Shown piece after piece: positions 1 to 12,541 of a stretch of DNA of 64,000 bases. Positions within the stretch are counted from its first letter, which is position 1; every line of letters starts with the position of its first letter. Below the pieces are notes generated by a model that did not search any database, had not been told where the DNA came from, and saw only the letters and a list, made by a program, of their open reading frames with translations. A program made the position numbers and the translations under genes. The stretch covers positions 62,001 to 126,000 of the forward strand of contig NZ_JACSNQ010000001.1 of NCBI RefSeq assembly GCF_016900315.1, read 5' to 3'. This DNA is from Olsenella profusa (GTDB taxonomy: Bacteria > Actinomycetota > Coriobacteriia > Coriobacteriales > Atopobiaceae).

Positions 1-181
1 CCGCTTCCGCCATGCCCACGGCCTCGCCCGGGCCCGTCGTACGGCGCACCTCGAAGCCGCGCGTGGCCGAGCCCCAGCTTGCCAGGAAGCGCTCGGCAAA
101 GTCCGCGCCCTCCGCGCCGCGGCCGCTGTGGGCCGCCGGGTTGGCGATGACGAGCGTGCGGCCAAGAGGGGAGTCTGCCAT
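1..181 (-). CDS. Diacylglycerol kinase-family lipid kinase, N-terminus only
   Basis: Only the first 60 or so codons lie in the window; the gene runs leftward off the edge. The ATG at 181 follows a good AAGGAC ribosome site. The protein begins MADSPLGRTLVIANPAAHSG, and the motif 'VIANPAAHSGRG' is the nucleotide-binding start of the DAGK catalytic domain (YegS/DgkB/BmrU-like lipid kinases). These enzymes phosphorylate membrane lipids such as diacylglycerol or sphingoid bases. The substrate cannot be told from this fragment. It lies downstream of the two tRNA genes on the same strand. Confidence 0.7.
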   Translation of the reverse strand, partial: MADSPLGRTLVIANPAAHSGRGAEGADFAERFLASWGSATRGFEVRRTTGPGEAVGMAEA

Positions 182-233
182 GGCGTCCTTCTTACGGAAA
201 GGCCCGGACGCATGGCCCGGGCCTTGACTCTCA

Positions 234-307
<74 letters not shown>

Positions 308-313
308 GTGCGA

Positions 314-390
314 TGGTCGGGGCGGCGAGATTCGAACCCGCGACCCCCTGCTCCCAAAGCAGGTGCGCTACCAAGCTGCGCCACGCCCCG
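314..390 (-). tRNA. tRNA-Pro (anticodon TGG)
   Basis: The acceptor CGGGGCG pairs with CGCCCCG. The anticodon stem CTGCT/AGCAG encloses a loop with TGG, the T-arm has GGTTCGAATC, and CCA is encoded. It lies 6 bp upstream of the tRNA-Gly gene on the same strand, so the two are probably one transcript. Confidence 0.95.
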
Positions 391-410
391 GTCGCAGGAA
401 GAAAGTATAG

Positions 411-1994
<1,584 letters not shown>

Positions 1995-2163
1995 GCGAGA
2001 AGAACCTGACGGGTGCGAGGCCCCGGGGCTTGCGCGCGGAAGTGCACTTCGTGAAACTTCCGCTAAGCAGGCCCCGGGGCTGCCTGTCATCAGGGCGTTG
2101 CGTGCGGGGCCGTCATGGTGTCGGCGGACCTCCTGCCGCCGGGGGTGTCGCGTGCGGGGTGGA

Positions 2164-2505
2164 GGTTCTTCTCGCCGGGGAAGGATGGGTGCGGCCAGAT
2201 GGCCGCACTGTTTTCGGACGGAATTCACCCCCGAATCGTCCGGGGACGGTGCGTCCTTCCGCTGCGTACTGTTTCTGGACGGAACCCAGCCCTGGACCGT
2301 CCGGAGTCGGTGCGGCCGTCGGCTACGTACTGTTTCTGGACGGTTTGGACAGTCAGAACGTCTGAAAACGGTACGGCAGATGAAGACGTACTGTTTTAGG
2401 ACGGTTTGGAAGGTCGAAACGTCCGGGGACGGTACGAGCGGGGAGGCGGGTACTGTTTCCGGACGTTCTTCTCGCCGGGAACGTCCGGAAACGGTGCGGC
2501 CAGCG
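2164..2505 (+). repeat. Five tandem stem-loops, 61-62-bp period, sharing a locus-specific palindrome (array A)
   Basis: Each unit has a left arm like ACTGTTTCTGGACG, a 16-nt loop and a right arm like CGTCCGGAAACGGT. Left arms start at about 2207, 2268, 2329, 2390 and 2452; loops lie at 2221-2236, 2282-2297, 2343-2358, 2404-2419 and 2466-2481. Many arm mismatches put T on the left against G on the right, so RNA from the + strand can pair almost completely with G-U wobbles. The last loop holds TTCTTCTCGCC, and a full GTTCTTCTCGCC precedes the array at 2165. The array fills most of the 752-bp gap between gdhA and carA; 2010-2160 shows nothing recognisable. Confidence 0.85.
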
Positions 2506-2592
2506 CCCGGCCAGCGTCCCGCCGGCCCCGACCCCCTCATCCCGCGCATTTTGGGTAGGGGCGTTATGTCACCACACGGGCAACGCCTTTAC

Positions 2593-2645
2593 TGCTATGC
2601 TATCCAAGACCTTTAAGACGGTACGAGAGACCGAAAAGGCGTCCA
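2593..2645 (+). promoter_or_regulatory. carAB promoter and PyrR-type binding loop
   Basis: An extended -10 (TG then TATGCT at 2596-2601) would start transcription near 2608. The leader then reads GACGG-TACGAGAG-ACCG-AAAAGG-CGTC (2617-2644): an outer GACG/CGTC stem and an inner GGT/ACC stem around an ACGAGAG loop. It resembles the RNA hairpin bound by PyrR in Firmicutes and Actinobacteria pyr leaders. With the terminator that follows, this predicts pyrimidine-responsive attenuation of carAB. The PyrR assignment is inferred from the loop pattern and the gene it precedes. Confidence 0.6.
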
Positions 2646-2666
2646 CAACCTACGTCGCAGCCTAGT

Positions 2667-2697
2667 CGGAGTCTCGCGTGAACGGGCTCCGTTTTTT
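2667..2697 (+). terminator. Attenuator terminator ahead of carA
   Basis: CGGAGTCT (2667-2674) pairs with GGGCTCCG (2684-2691), allowing U-G, and is followed by six T. It lies 50 bp before the carA start, as expected for a pyr attenuator. Confidence 0.75.
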
Positions 2698-2746
2698 GTA
2701 GCTGCGGCCTGCCTTCTGGGCGCACGGACGAAAGGGCGGTGTTGCT

Positions 2747-4015
2747 GTGAACCTACTGGTGGACAACGGCAGGCATCCGAGGGCGCTTCTGGCGCTCGAG
2801 AACGGGATGCACTTCTTCGGGCGCTCCGTGGGCGCGGAGGGGGAGACCTTTGGGGAGATCGTGTTCAACACCTCGATGGTCGGCTACCAGGAGATCGTCT
2901 CCGACCCGTCCTACGCGGGCCAGATCGTGACGCTCACCTACCCGCAGGTTGGCAACTACGGCATCAACGAGAAGGACATGCAGGCCGACCGCCTTCACCT
3001 GGCCGGCCTCGTCGTGCACGACGCGTGCTACACCCCCTCCAACTGGCAGAGCGTCACGAGCCTGCCCGAGTTTCTCGCCGAGCGCGGCGTGGTGGCCATC
3101 GAGGACGTGGACACCCGTGCCCTGACGCTGGCCATCCGCGAGGGCGGCGCCATGCGCGCGGCCATCTCCACCGTGGATCTCGACCCGGAGAGCCTCGTCG
3201 AGCGCGTCCGCCAGAGCCCGGCGATCGCCGAGCACAACTACGTGGCCGACGTCTCCTGCGAGAATCCCTACGTGATTCCCGGCAAGGACGTCGACGGCTG
3301 CCCGCGCCTGTCCGTCGTGGCCTACGACTGCGGCGAGAAGGCCGGCATCGCCAAGCGCCTCTCGGCTGCCGGCTGCGAGGTCACCGTGGTGCCGTGGGAC
3401 ACCCCGGTGGCTGACGTCCTCGCCCAGGAGCCGGACGGCGTGTTCTTCTCCAACGGCCCCGGGGACCCCGAGAGCGTTCCGAGCGTGGCCGAGGCCGTCC
3501 GCGCGTGCCTCGGCAAGGTGCCGGTCTTTGGCATCTGCCTGGGCAACCAGGTCATCTCAATGGCGGCCGGCGCACAGATCGAGAAGCTCCCGTACGGCCA
3601 CCACGGCGGCAACGAGCCCGTCATGAACCTGCTCACCGGCAAGGTGGAGATCACCGCGCAGAACCACAACTACGGCCCGGTCTTCTCGACCTTCGGGCCG
3701 CTTGTGCCGGAGCTCTCCGACGGTGTCTCCGAGCACCCGGCAGACGAGGACCTGCGCTTCTGGTCCTCGCGCCACATCGCGCCGGTGGTGCGCAACGAGC
3801 GCTACGGCCGCATCCGCCTCACGCACGTCAACCTCAACGACGGCACCCCCGAGGGCATCCAGTTCCTCGACGTGCCGGCCTTCTCCATGCAGTACCACCC
3901 GGAGGCCAAGCCCGGCCCCAACGACTCCACGTACGCCTTTGCGGCGTTTGCCAAGCTCATGCGCGGCGAGGACGACTACCTCGCCATCGACGTCCGCGAG
4001 GGGAGGCGCTTCTAG
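2747..4015 (+). CDS. carA: Carbamoyl-phosphate synthase, small (glutaminase) subunit
   Basis: Hydrolyses glutamine and channels ammonia to CarB for carbamoyl phosphate, the precursor of pyrimidines and arginine. The 422-aa protein has the CarA-specific N-terminal domain (about 1-170), a linker, and a class I glutamine amidotransferase domain (about 187-405). The nucleophile is Cys264 in VFGICLGNQ; His384 and Glu386 lie in MQYHPEAKPGP. The start is GTG 2747 with AAAGGG upstream. It is somewhat longer than the usual 360-390 aa. The stop codon is immediately followed by the carB ATG, so the two are translated as a unit behind the PyrR-type leader. Confidence 0.96.
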   Translation: MNLLVDNGRHPRALLALENGMHFFGRSVGAEGETFGEIVFNTSMVGYQEIVSDPSYAGQIVTLTYPQVGNYGINEKDMQADRLHLAGLVVHDACYTPSNWQSVTSLPEFLAERGVVAIEDVDTRALTLAIREGGAMRAAISTVDLDPESLVERVRQSPAIAEHNYVADVSCENPYVIPGKDVDGCPRLSVVAYDCGEKAGIAKRLSAAGCEVTVVPWDTPVADVLAQEPDGVFFSNGPGDPESVPSVAEAVRACLGKVPVFGICLGNQVISMAAGAQIEKLPYGHHGGNEPVMNLLTGKVEITAQNHNYGPVFSTFGPLVPELSDGVSEHPADEDLRFWSSRHIAPVVRNERYGRIRLTHVNLNDGTPEGIQFLDVPAFSMQYHPEAKPGPNDSTYAFAAFAKLMRGEDDYLAIDVREGRRF

Positions 4016-7231
<3,216 letters not shown>

Positions 7232-7236
7232 TACGA

Positions 7237-7268
7237 ATGATACGAAGGGACAGTCCCTTCGTATCATT
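7237..7268. repeat. 31-bp palindrome, copy 1
   Basis: ATGATACGAAGGGA, then CAG, then its exact reverse complement, followed by TTTT. It lies 5 bp after the carB stop. It is the best-preserved of five copies in this window and probably ends transcription in either direction. Confidence 0.85.
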
Positions 7269-7279
7269 TTGACCTCATC

Positions 7280-7317
7280 GGGCCGTCGGGCTTTTCGCCC
7301 GGCGGCCCTTTGTCCTT
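7280..7317 (+). terminator. Intrinsic terminator of carAB
   Basis: GGGCCGTCGGGC (7280-7291) pairs with GCCCGGCGGCCC (7297-7308) around TTTTC, followed by TTTGTCCTTT. Confidence 0.85.
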
Positions 7318-7364
7318 TCGGCTGCGGGCGTCCGGCCGCGACCCCGCGGCCATGCGGTAGGATT

Positions 7365-7446
7365 AACCCACATTTGGCTTTGGTTGGCTTTCCTGCTTGA
7401 ACGGCCAACTGGGGTTTTGCCGGCTTCACAAAGCCAAATGTGGGTT
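7365..7446. repeat. 18-bp perfect inverted repeat with nested stem (element I)
   Basis: AACCCACATTTGGCTTTG (7365-7382) and its exact complement (7429-7446) enclose 46 bp. Inside, GTTGGC (7383-7388) pairs with GCCAAC. The second arm runs into TTTTT. The interior includes AACTGGGGTTTTGCCGG, similar to the ACCTGCGGGTTTT box of other elements here. It lies between the carB terminator and hisK, just upstream of the hisK ribosome site. Confidence 0.85.
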
Positions 7447-7468
7447 TTTCAGACGCGAAGGGGGAGAC

Positions 7469-8311
7469 ATGCCACGTCCGCTTGCGCCCGGCTCCATCGT
7501 CGACTGCCACACCCACACCCGCTTCTCGGACGGGGTGGGGACCTTTGAGGAGAACGCCCGGGCCGCCGTCGCGGCGGGGTGCGCGGTGCTCGTCTCGACC
7601 GACCACCTCACGCTGCCGCGCGTGATGGACCCCAGCGGCGGGGTGCAGGTCACGGAGCCGGAGCTCGCCGAGCACCGAGCGGCGTGGGAGGCCGCCGCGG
7701 CCGCCCACCCGGAGCTGGAGTGCGTCTACGGCTTCGAGTGCGACTGGTACCCCGGCTGCGAGGAGAACGTCATGCGCTGGTCCGCCGGGGCGCAGGTGCG
7801 CCTGGGCTCGGTGCACTGGCTTGGCGAGCAGGATGACGGAGCGTGGATCGATGACGTCAACGACCAGCACATCTGGCGCGAGCTCGGCCCCGACGAGGTC
7901 TGGCGACGCTACGTTGACGCGTGGTGCGCGGCCTGCGAGAGCCCGCTGCCCTTTGACACGATGGCCCACCCCGACCTGCCCGAGCGCATGCGCAACGAGG
8001 GCTTCCCGGCCACAATCGACCTCGCCCCGCTCTGGGACCGGATGGTCGCCTGCGCACACGACACGGGTCGGCGCGTGGAGCTCTCCACGGCGGGCTGGCG
8101 CAAGGGGGTGGGGGACTGGTACCCCGCTCACGGCCTGCTTGAGCGCTTCTGCCACGCGGGCGTGCCGATCACCGTGGGCTCCGACGGCCACCGGCCCGAG
8201 GACCTCTGCGACGGCATTACGCGCGCCTACGCGCACGCCTGGGAGGTGGGCTACCGCTTCGTAGAGGTGCCTCGGGCGGACGGCAGCTGGGAGTCGATGC
8301 CGCTCCAGTGA
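7469..8311 (+). CDS. Histidinol-phosphatase, PHP family (HisJ/HisK type)
   Basis: Probably dephosphorylates histidinol phosphate in histidine synthesis. The 280-aa protein starts with the PHP metal motif DCHTHTRFSDG (residues 11-21), and has STDH, the GFECDWYPG segment, GSVHWL, the AHPDLP motif and a C-terminal GSDGH. These give the usual trinuclear metal set. Length and order match the HisK subfamily (about 270 aa). ATG 7469 follows GGGGAG. No other his gene is nearby, so the substrate is inferred from the family only. Confidence 0.75.
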   Translation: MPRPLAPGSIVDCHTHTRFSDGVGTFEENARAAVAAGCAVLVSTDHLTLPRVMDPSGGVQVTEPELAEHRAAWEAAAAAHPELECVYGFECDWYPGCEENVMRWSAGAQVRLGSVHWLGEQDDGAWIDDVNDQHIWRELGPDEVWRRYVDAWCAACESPLPFDTMAHPDLPERMRNEGFPATIDLAPLWDRMVACAHDTGRRVELSTAGWRKGVGDWYPAHGLLERFCHAGVPITVGSDGHRPEDLCDGITRAYAHAWEVGYRFVEVPRADGSWESMPLQ

Positions 8312-8315
8312 CGCG

Positions 8316-8346
8316 ATGATGCGAAGGGACTGCCCCTTCGCATCAT
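8316..8346. repeat. 31-bp palindrome, copy 2
   Basis: ATGATGCGAAGGG...CCCTTCGCATCAT, a diverged copy with matching changes in both arms (A to G on the left, T to C on the right), so the stem is kept. It lies between convergent genes and probably terminates both. Confidence 0.8.
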
Positions 8347-8350
8347 TCAG

Positions 8351-9343
8351 CTAGGCCTCGTCAGTGAAGGTGGGGTTGGACCACGCCGTGCGGCCGTGCG
8401 CGTCGATGCACTCCACGCGCAGGTACGTCTCGCCCCCGCGCAGGTTGAACTCCGCGTGCTCGAGCGCGCCCCCCTTGGGGGCGATCACGGTGCCGCCGGC
8501 GTTGATCGGCCCGCCGGCCACGAGGTTCACGCGCTCGCAGGGGCTGCACTCGACCCACACGCGCCCGTCGCGCACGCCCCAGGCGCGAAGCTCCGGGCCG
8601 CTCGAGGAGTAGTAGTCGCCAGCTAGCAGCGCGCGGACCACCGCGTCGCGCGTGAGCGCTTCTGCGCGCACCACGACCCACCCGCCGAAGGCGTCGTCGA
8701 AGAGGCCCTCGTTGTGGTTGTCGTCCGAGGCGAAGCCCCACACGCGCCTGCCGCGCCGCAGCATGAGGTCCCAGTAGGTGGTGTCATAGCCGGTGCCCGA
8801 CTCGTTGACCGTGTCGTAGTTGTAGACCTCAAGCGCAAAGAAGCCCTCGACGCCGCAGAACTCGTCGGGCTCCACGCGGCTCCAGATGGGGTGGTTGTAG
8901 GTGACCACGCACCCGCGCGAGGCAAGCTCCTCGGCGAGCTGCCTCGCCACGGCCGCGCCGTCCCAGCTCCCGTGGCAGCGGATCGGCTCGAGCCGCTCCA
9001 TGTGCGCAAAGCGCCTGCCCGCGGCCCTCACCATCTCATCGGTCCCCAGGATGCCGTGCATGTGGTGGCAGCGCAGCCGCACCGACTCGGTCTCGTCAGC
9101 GTAGAGGTAGGCCGACGCCTCGAGGCCCGGCAGGATCAGGAAGTCGTCGGAGCCGAGCTCGGCGGAGTAGTCGGTGTAGAGGTCGTGCTCGGAGAGGCAG
9201 AGGAAGTCGTATCCGTGCGCGCGGAAGGCGGCCACGGACTCGGCGGGCGTGAGGTGGCCGTCGGAGTTGGTGGTGTGGCTGTGGAGGTTGCCCTTGTAGC
9301 GGTTTCCGCCGCGCTCAAGAAAGACCTGGTCGGTGAAGGACAT
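8351..9343 (-). CDS. PHP-domain metal-dependent phosphoesterase
   Basis: A 330-aa protein with PHP motifs: NLHSHTTNSDGHLTP near the N-terminus, SEHDLYTDYS, PGLEAS, a VTYNHPIWS segment and FASDDNHNEG. It belongs to the CehA/McbA-like or polymerase-associated PHP phosphoesterases; the substrate is unknown. The ATG at 9343 follows AAGGAG. It is last in a leftward run behind a solute-binding ABC transporter, separated from the ATPase gene by 174 bp holding a GTTCTTCTCGCC inverted pair. A role in cleaving the imported, perhaps phosphorylated, compound is an inference from context. Confidence 0.75.
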   Translation of the reverse strand: MSFTDQVFLERGGNRYKGNLHSHTTNSDGHLTPAESVAAFRAHGYDFLCLSEHDLYTDYSAELGSDDFLILPGLEASAYLYADETESVRLRCHHMHGILGTDEMVRAAGRRFAHMERLEPIRCHGSWDGAAVARQLAEELASRGCVVTYNHPIWSRVEPDEFCGVEGFFALEVYNYDTVNESGTGYDTTYWDLMLRRGRRVWGFASDDNHNEGLFDDAFGGWVVVRAEALTRDAVVRALLAGDYYSSSGPELRAWGVRDGRVWVECSPCERVNLVAGGPINAGGTVIAPKGGALEHAEFNLRGGETYLRVECIDAHGRTAWSNPTFTDEA

Positions 9344-9422
9344 GGGAGCTCCTTTTTCTGGGACGGCCCGCGCACCGGGTGCGGTGCGCGGGCCAAACTG
9401 GAAGGGAGGGTGAAGCTCAAGG

Positions 9423-9503
9423 GGCGAGAAGAACGTGCGGGAGGGGAGGCTTCCCGGGACCATTGGTTCCACGGGACCCCACGGGAAGGAGGTTCTTCTC
9501 GCC
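9423..9503. repeat. Inverted pair of GTTCTTCTCGCC between ATPase and PHP genes
   Basis: GGCGAGAAGAAC (9423-9434) and GGTTCTTCTCGCC (9491-9503) face each other across 56 bp. The interior has its own stem: CCCGGGACC/GGTTCC and CCCGTGGGG-type complementarity. It could fold into one long hairpin after the ABC operon. Confidence 0.8.
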
Positions 9504-9517
9504 GGGCGTGGCTGGCC

Positions 9518-10549
9518 CTACGCGGCGGCCTCGGACGGGATGAAGAGGCAGTCGTGCTCGGGGAGGGTGAGCCAGACCGTGTCGAGGTCGTCGAACATGT
9601 GGAAGCTGCGGAAGAGCGCGTCCACGCGCAGCGTGGTCTCGCCCACGTTGACGGTGTAGCGCAGCACGTTGCCGCGCGGGGTGCTGTCGACCACGGTGCC
9701 CTTGACCACGTAGGCGCCCTCTGCGTCCTCGGGCTTCTCGCGGGCGATCCCGATGGTCTCGGGGCGCACGGCCACCACGTGGCCGGCGGGCACCGCGGTG
9801 CCGGTGAGGCGGGAGAACTCCCCGGCGGAGAGCTGGTTGTAGCTGCCGATGAAGCTCGCGGCAAACTCGGAGACCGGGTTGGTGTAGACCTCGACGGGGC
9901 TGCCCGCCTGCTCGATGCGGCCGGAGTGGAAGAGCTGGATGACGTCGGACATCACCATGGCCTCGTCCTGGTCGTGCGTGACGAAGATGGTGGTGAGGCC
10001 GAGCTCCTTGTGGATCTCGCGGATGCGAGACTGGAGCGCCTTGCGGAGCTTGGCGTCGATGGCCGAGAGGGGCTCGTCAAGCAGGAGCACGGCCGGCTCG
10101 GTCACGATGGAGCGGGCCAGGGCGGCGCGCTGCTGCTGGCCGCCGGAGAGGTTGGCCGGGTAGGCCTTCTCCTTGCCCTTGAGCTCCACCATCTCGATGG
10201 CGTCGGCCACCTTCTTGGCGATCTGCTCCTTGGGGACCTTCTTCATCTTGAGGCCGAAGGCGACGTTCTGCTCGACGGTCATGTTGGGGAAGAGGCTGTA
10301 CTGCTGGAAGACCATGCCGATGTTGCGCTTGGAGGCCGGCACGTTGGTGATGTCACGGCCGTCGAGGACGATGCTGCCCTCGGTGACGGTCTCGAGGCCG
10401 GAGAGGCAGCGCAGCAGCGTGGACTTGCCGCAGCCGGACGGGCCGAGCAGCGTCACGAGGTCGCCCCGCTGGATGCCGAAGTTGATGTGGTCGAGGACGG
10501 TGTTGTCGCCGAAGCGCTTCACCACGTTCCTGAATTCGATGTAAGCCAT
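9518..10549 (-). CDS. ABC transporter ATPase, spermidine/iron/phosphonate-type (PotA/FbpC-like)
   Basis: A 343-aa ATP-binding subunit of an importer of the Fe3+/polyamine/2-aminoethylphosphonate group. Walker A is GPSGCGKST (residues about 36-44), Q-loop VFQQYSLFPN, signature LSGGQQQRAA, Walker B VLLLDEP and switch His in VTHDQDEAM. A C-terminal TOBE-type regulatory domain (about 240-343) is present. It is the fourth gene of a leftward operon: binding protein, two permeases, ATPase. The substrate cannot be named from sequence. Confidence 0.88.
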   Translation of the reverse strand: MAYIEFRNVVKRFGDNTVLDHINFGIQRGDLVTLLGPSGCGKSTLLRCLSGLETVTEGSIVLDGRDITNVPASKRNIGMVFQQYSLFPNMTVEQNVAFGLKMKKVPKEQIAKKVADAIEMVELKGKEKAYPANLSGGQQQRAALARSIVTEPAVLLLDEPLSAIDAKLRKALQSRIREIHKELGLTTIFVTHDQDEAMVMSDVIQLFHSGRIEQAGSPVEVYTNPVSEFAASFIGSYNQLSAGEFSRLTGTAVPAGHVVAVRPETIGIAREKPEDAEGAYVVKGTVVDSTPRGNVLRYTVNVGETTLRVDALFRSFHMFDDLDTVWLTLPEHDCLFIPSEAAA

Positions 10550-10562
10550 CTGGGGCGTCTCC

Positions 10563-11387
10563 TTACCTGTTCTGGGAGGACTTCTGGAGCTTGAGGACGA
10601 TCGCGGTCACCGCGGCGACCACCAGGAAGATGATGACCACGATGGCGCTCGAGAGGCCGCTCGAGCGGGCCATGTTGGCCTGGAGGAACACCTGGATGTT
10701 CTGGTAGTTGGTGCCGGCGATGTTGTTGGCGAGCACGAAGTCGCCGAAGACAATGCTCTCGGCGAGCAGGCTGGAGACCAGGATGCCCGACATGATGTTG
10801 GGCAGGACCACCTGCACGTAGGCGCGGAAGCGCCCGCAGCCGAGCATCTCGGCCGCCTGCATCAGCATGTTGGCGTCGATGGCGTTGAGGGCGTTGCGGA
10901 TGCCCTGGTAGATGTAGGGGAGCACGAGGATCGTGTAGGCACCGAAGAGCATGAACATGCGGTTGGACAGGATGGTCCCGGTGCCCGTGTAGAGCGAGAT
11001 GATGCCGATGGAGAGGATGACGCCCTGGAGCGCGTAGGGGATCATGCAGACGAACTGCATGAAGCGCCCGAGCTTCTTGTTCACGGCAACCACCACGTAC
11101 ATGGCAAGCAGGAGCAGCACGATGGTGATGGCGACGCTCACCAGGCACAGGATGAGCGTGCGCCCGATCGAGGCCCAGAAGGTCATGTTGGTGAAGAGCT
11201 CGGCGTAGTTGCGCAGGGTGAACCCGGAGGGCAGCACGTCGGTCCACTCGATGAAAAGCGAGTAGACGAGCGTGGTGAGGAAGGGAATCAGCAGGTACAG
11301 GGCGACGATGCCCAGGAAGATCTTCGCGGCGAGCGGGGTCTTCTTGCCGGGCGCGGCAGCGCGGACGGCCTTGGACTTGGAACTCAT
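10563..11387 (-). CDS. ABC importer inner-membrane permease (second)
   Basis: A 274-aa permease with about six membrane segments and the EAA loop 'AAEMLGCGRFRAYVQVVLPNIMSG' in the last third that docks on the ATPase. It resembles PotC/PhnV-type subunits. The start overlaps the end of the first permease gene by 4 bp (ATGA), so the two are translationally coupled. Confidence 0.85.
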   Translation of the reverse strand: MSSKSKAVRAAAPGKKTPLAAKIFLGIVALYLLIPFLTTLVYSLFIEWTDVLPSGFTLRNYAELFTNMTFWASIGRTLILCLVSVAITIVLLLLAMYVVVAVNKKLGRFMQFVCMIPYALQGVILSIGIISLYTGTGTILSNRMFMLFGAYTILVLPYIYQGIRNALNAIDANMLMQAAEMLGCGRFRAYVQVVLPNIMSGILVSSLLAESIVFGDFVLANNIAGTNYQNIQVFLQANMARSSGLSSAIVVIIFLVVAAVTAIVLKLQKSSQNR

Positions 11388-12334
11388 ATGATCTCACGAC
11401 CCTTCGACGCGCGCTTGGTGAAGTAGTTGTTGATGACGGTGCAGACCACCATGAGCACGATGAGCACCACGGCAAGGGCGCCGCCGGTGGCAGCGTCGAT
11501 CTGGACGTCGCCCTTGAACTTGGAGGTGATCTGCAGCGGCAGCAGCGCGTAGTTGTTCATCACGATGGCGTAGGCGGTGGCGTACGCGGCGAGCGCGTTG
11601 GAGAAGAGCACGGAGAGCGTGCCGAGGATCGACGGGAGGAGGTTGGGGATGACGATGCGGAACCAGTAGTCGAAGCTCGACGCCTGCAGGATCGTGGCCG
11701 CCTCGCGCCAGGACTTCTTGATACCGGAGAAGGCGGGCAGGAGCAGCAGCGTTGCCAGCGGGATCTGGAAGTAGATGTAGAGCACGAGCAGGCCCTCGCC
11801 GGTGTAGAGGTCGAAGTTGGCGAGGAACGGGATGTTCCACTGCTGGCCGAGGATGGTGAGGACGCCGGAGTTGCCCATGAGGATCATGAAGGCGAACGCC
11901 AGGGGCACGCCCGAGAAGTTCGACATCATGTTGAGGACCATCGTGAAGGCGTTCTTGACGCGGTCGCTCGAGTCATAGGCGAAGCGGGCGGCGAGGAAGG
12001 ACACCACGATGCCCACAAGGGCCGAGACGAGGCTGATCCAGACGCTGTTGATGATGGACTGCTGGTAGAGCGGGGTCGTGAAGACCTTGACGAAGTTCTC
12101 CACGCCGACGGTGCCGGACTCCTTGCCGATGAGGCTGTCGATCGCGAGCTGGGCGAGCGGGAGCAGCTCGTAGCCGATGATGACGAGCAGGAAGGGGAGG
12201 AAGGCGAGGTAGCCCACCCACTTCCTGGTGCGCTTCGGCGCGCGCTGGGCACCGGCGGCGCGCTCGGGCGCGCGCGTGGCCTCGGCGCTGACGTCCGCGG
12301 TGACGGTGGCGCTCGCATGCGAGATCTCTGCCAC
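11384..12334 (-). CDS. ABC importer inner-membrane permease (first)
   Basis: A 316-aa permease (PotB/PhnU-like) with a roughly 40-residue Ala-rich N-terminal tail, about six membrane segments and an EAA loop reading 'ATILQASSFDYWFRIVIPNLLP'. The GTG at 12334 (VAEISHA) was chosen because AAGGAGG stands 4 nt before it; upstream codons are low-complexity. The 207 bp before it holds a GC-rich hairpin and many short GG-CGTGCGG/TCTGGCC repeats with no coding sense. Confidence 0.85.
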   Translation of the reverse strand: MAEISHASATVTADVSAEATRAPERAAGAQRAPKRTRKWVGYLAFLPFLLVIIGYELLPLAQLAIDSLIGKESGTVGVENFVKVFTTPLYQQSIINSVWISLVSALVGIVVSFLAARFAYDSSDRVKNAFTMVLNMMSNFSGVPLAFAFMILMGNSGVLTILGQQWNIPFLANFDLYTGEGLLVLYIYFQIPLATLLLLPAFSGIKKSWREAATILQASSFDYWFRIVIPNLLPSILGTLSVLFSNALAAYATAYAIVMNNYALLPLQITSKFKGDVQIDAATGGALAVVLIVLMVVCTVINNYFTKRASKGREII

Positions 12335-12483
12335 GATACCTCCTTCTTTGGGGTGTTCGATGGGTTGGCCTTTGTGGTCTGGCCGTGCGGCTGGGTTGTA
12401 CGGCCGGTCGTGCGTTCGGTCGTGCCGTCTTGCCATGTTTTCTGGCCGCGCGTGCGGTCATGTCGTCTGGCCGGGCCAAGGGA

Positions 12484-12505
12484 AGGGCGGCCCGAGGGCC
12501 GCCCT
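12484..12505 (-). terminator. GC-rich hairpin after the binding-protein gene
   Basis: AGGGCGGCCC (12484-12493) pairs with GGGCCGCCCT (12496-12505). It follows the binding-protein stop on the minus strand with no T run. It may stabilise the 3' end and lower read-through into the permease genes, common after abundant binding-protein genes. Confidence 0.6.
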
Positions 12506-12541
12506 GTCATGCCGTCTGAGTCGACGGGCTCCGATGCCGTG

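Noticed and set aside
12335-12541. Coding frame with RHDRT-like repeats between binding protein and permease
   Set aside because: Low-complexity translation, no ribosome site; the DNA is better read as short GG-CGTGCGG/TCTGGCC repeats plus a hairpin.
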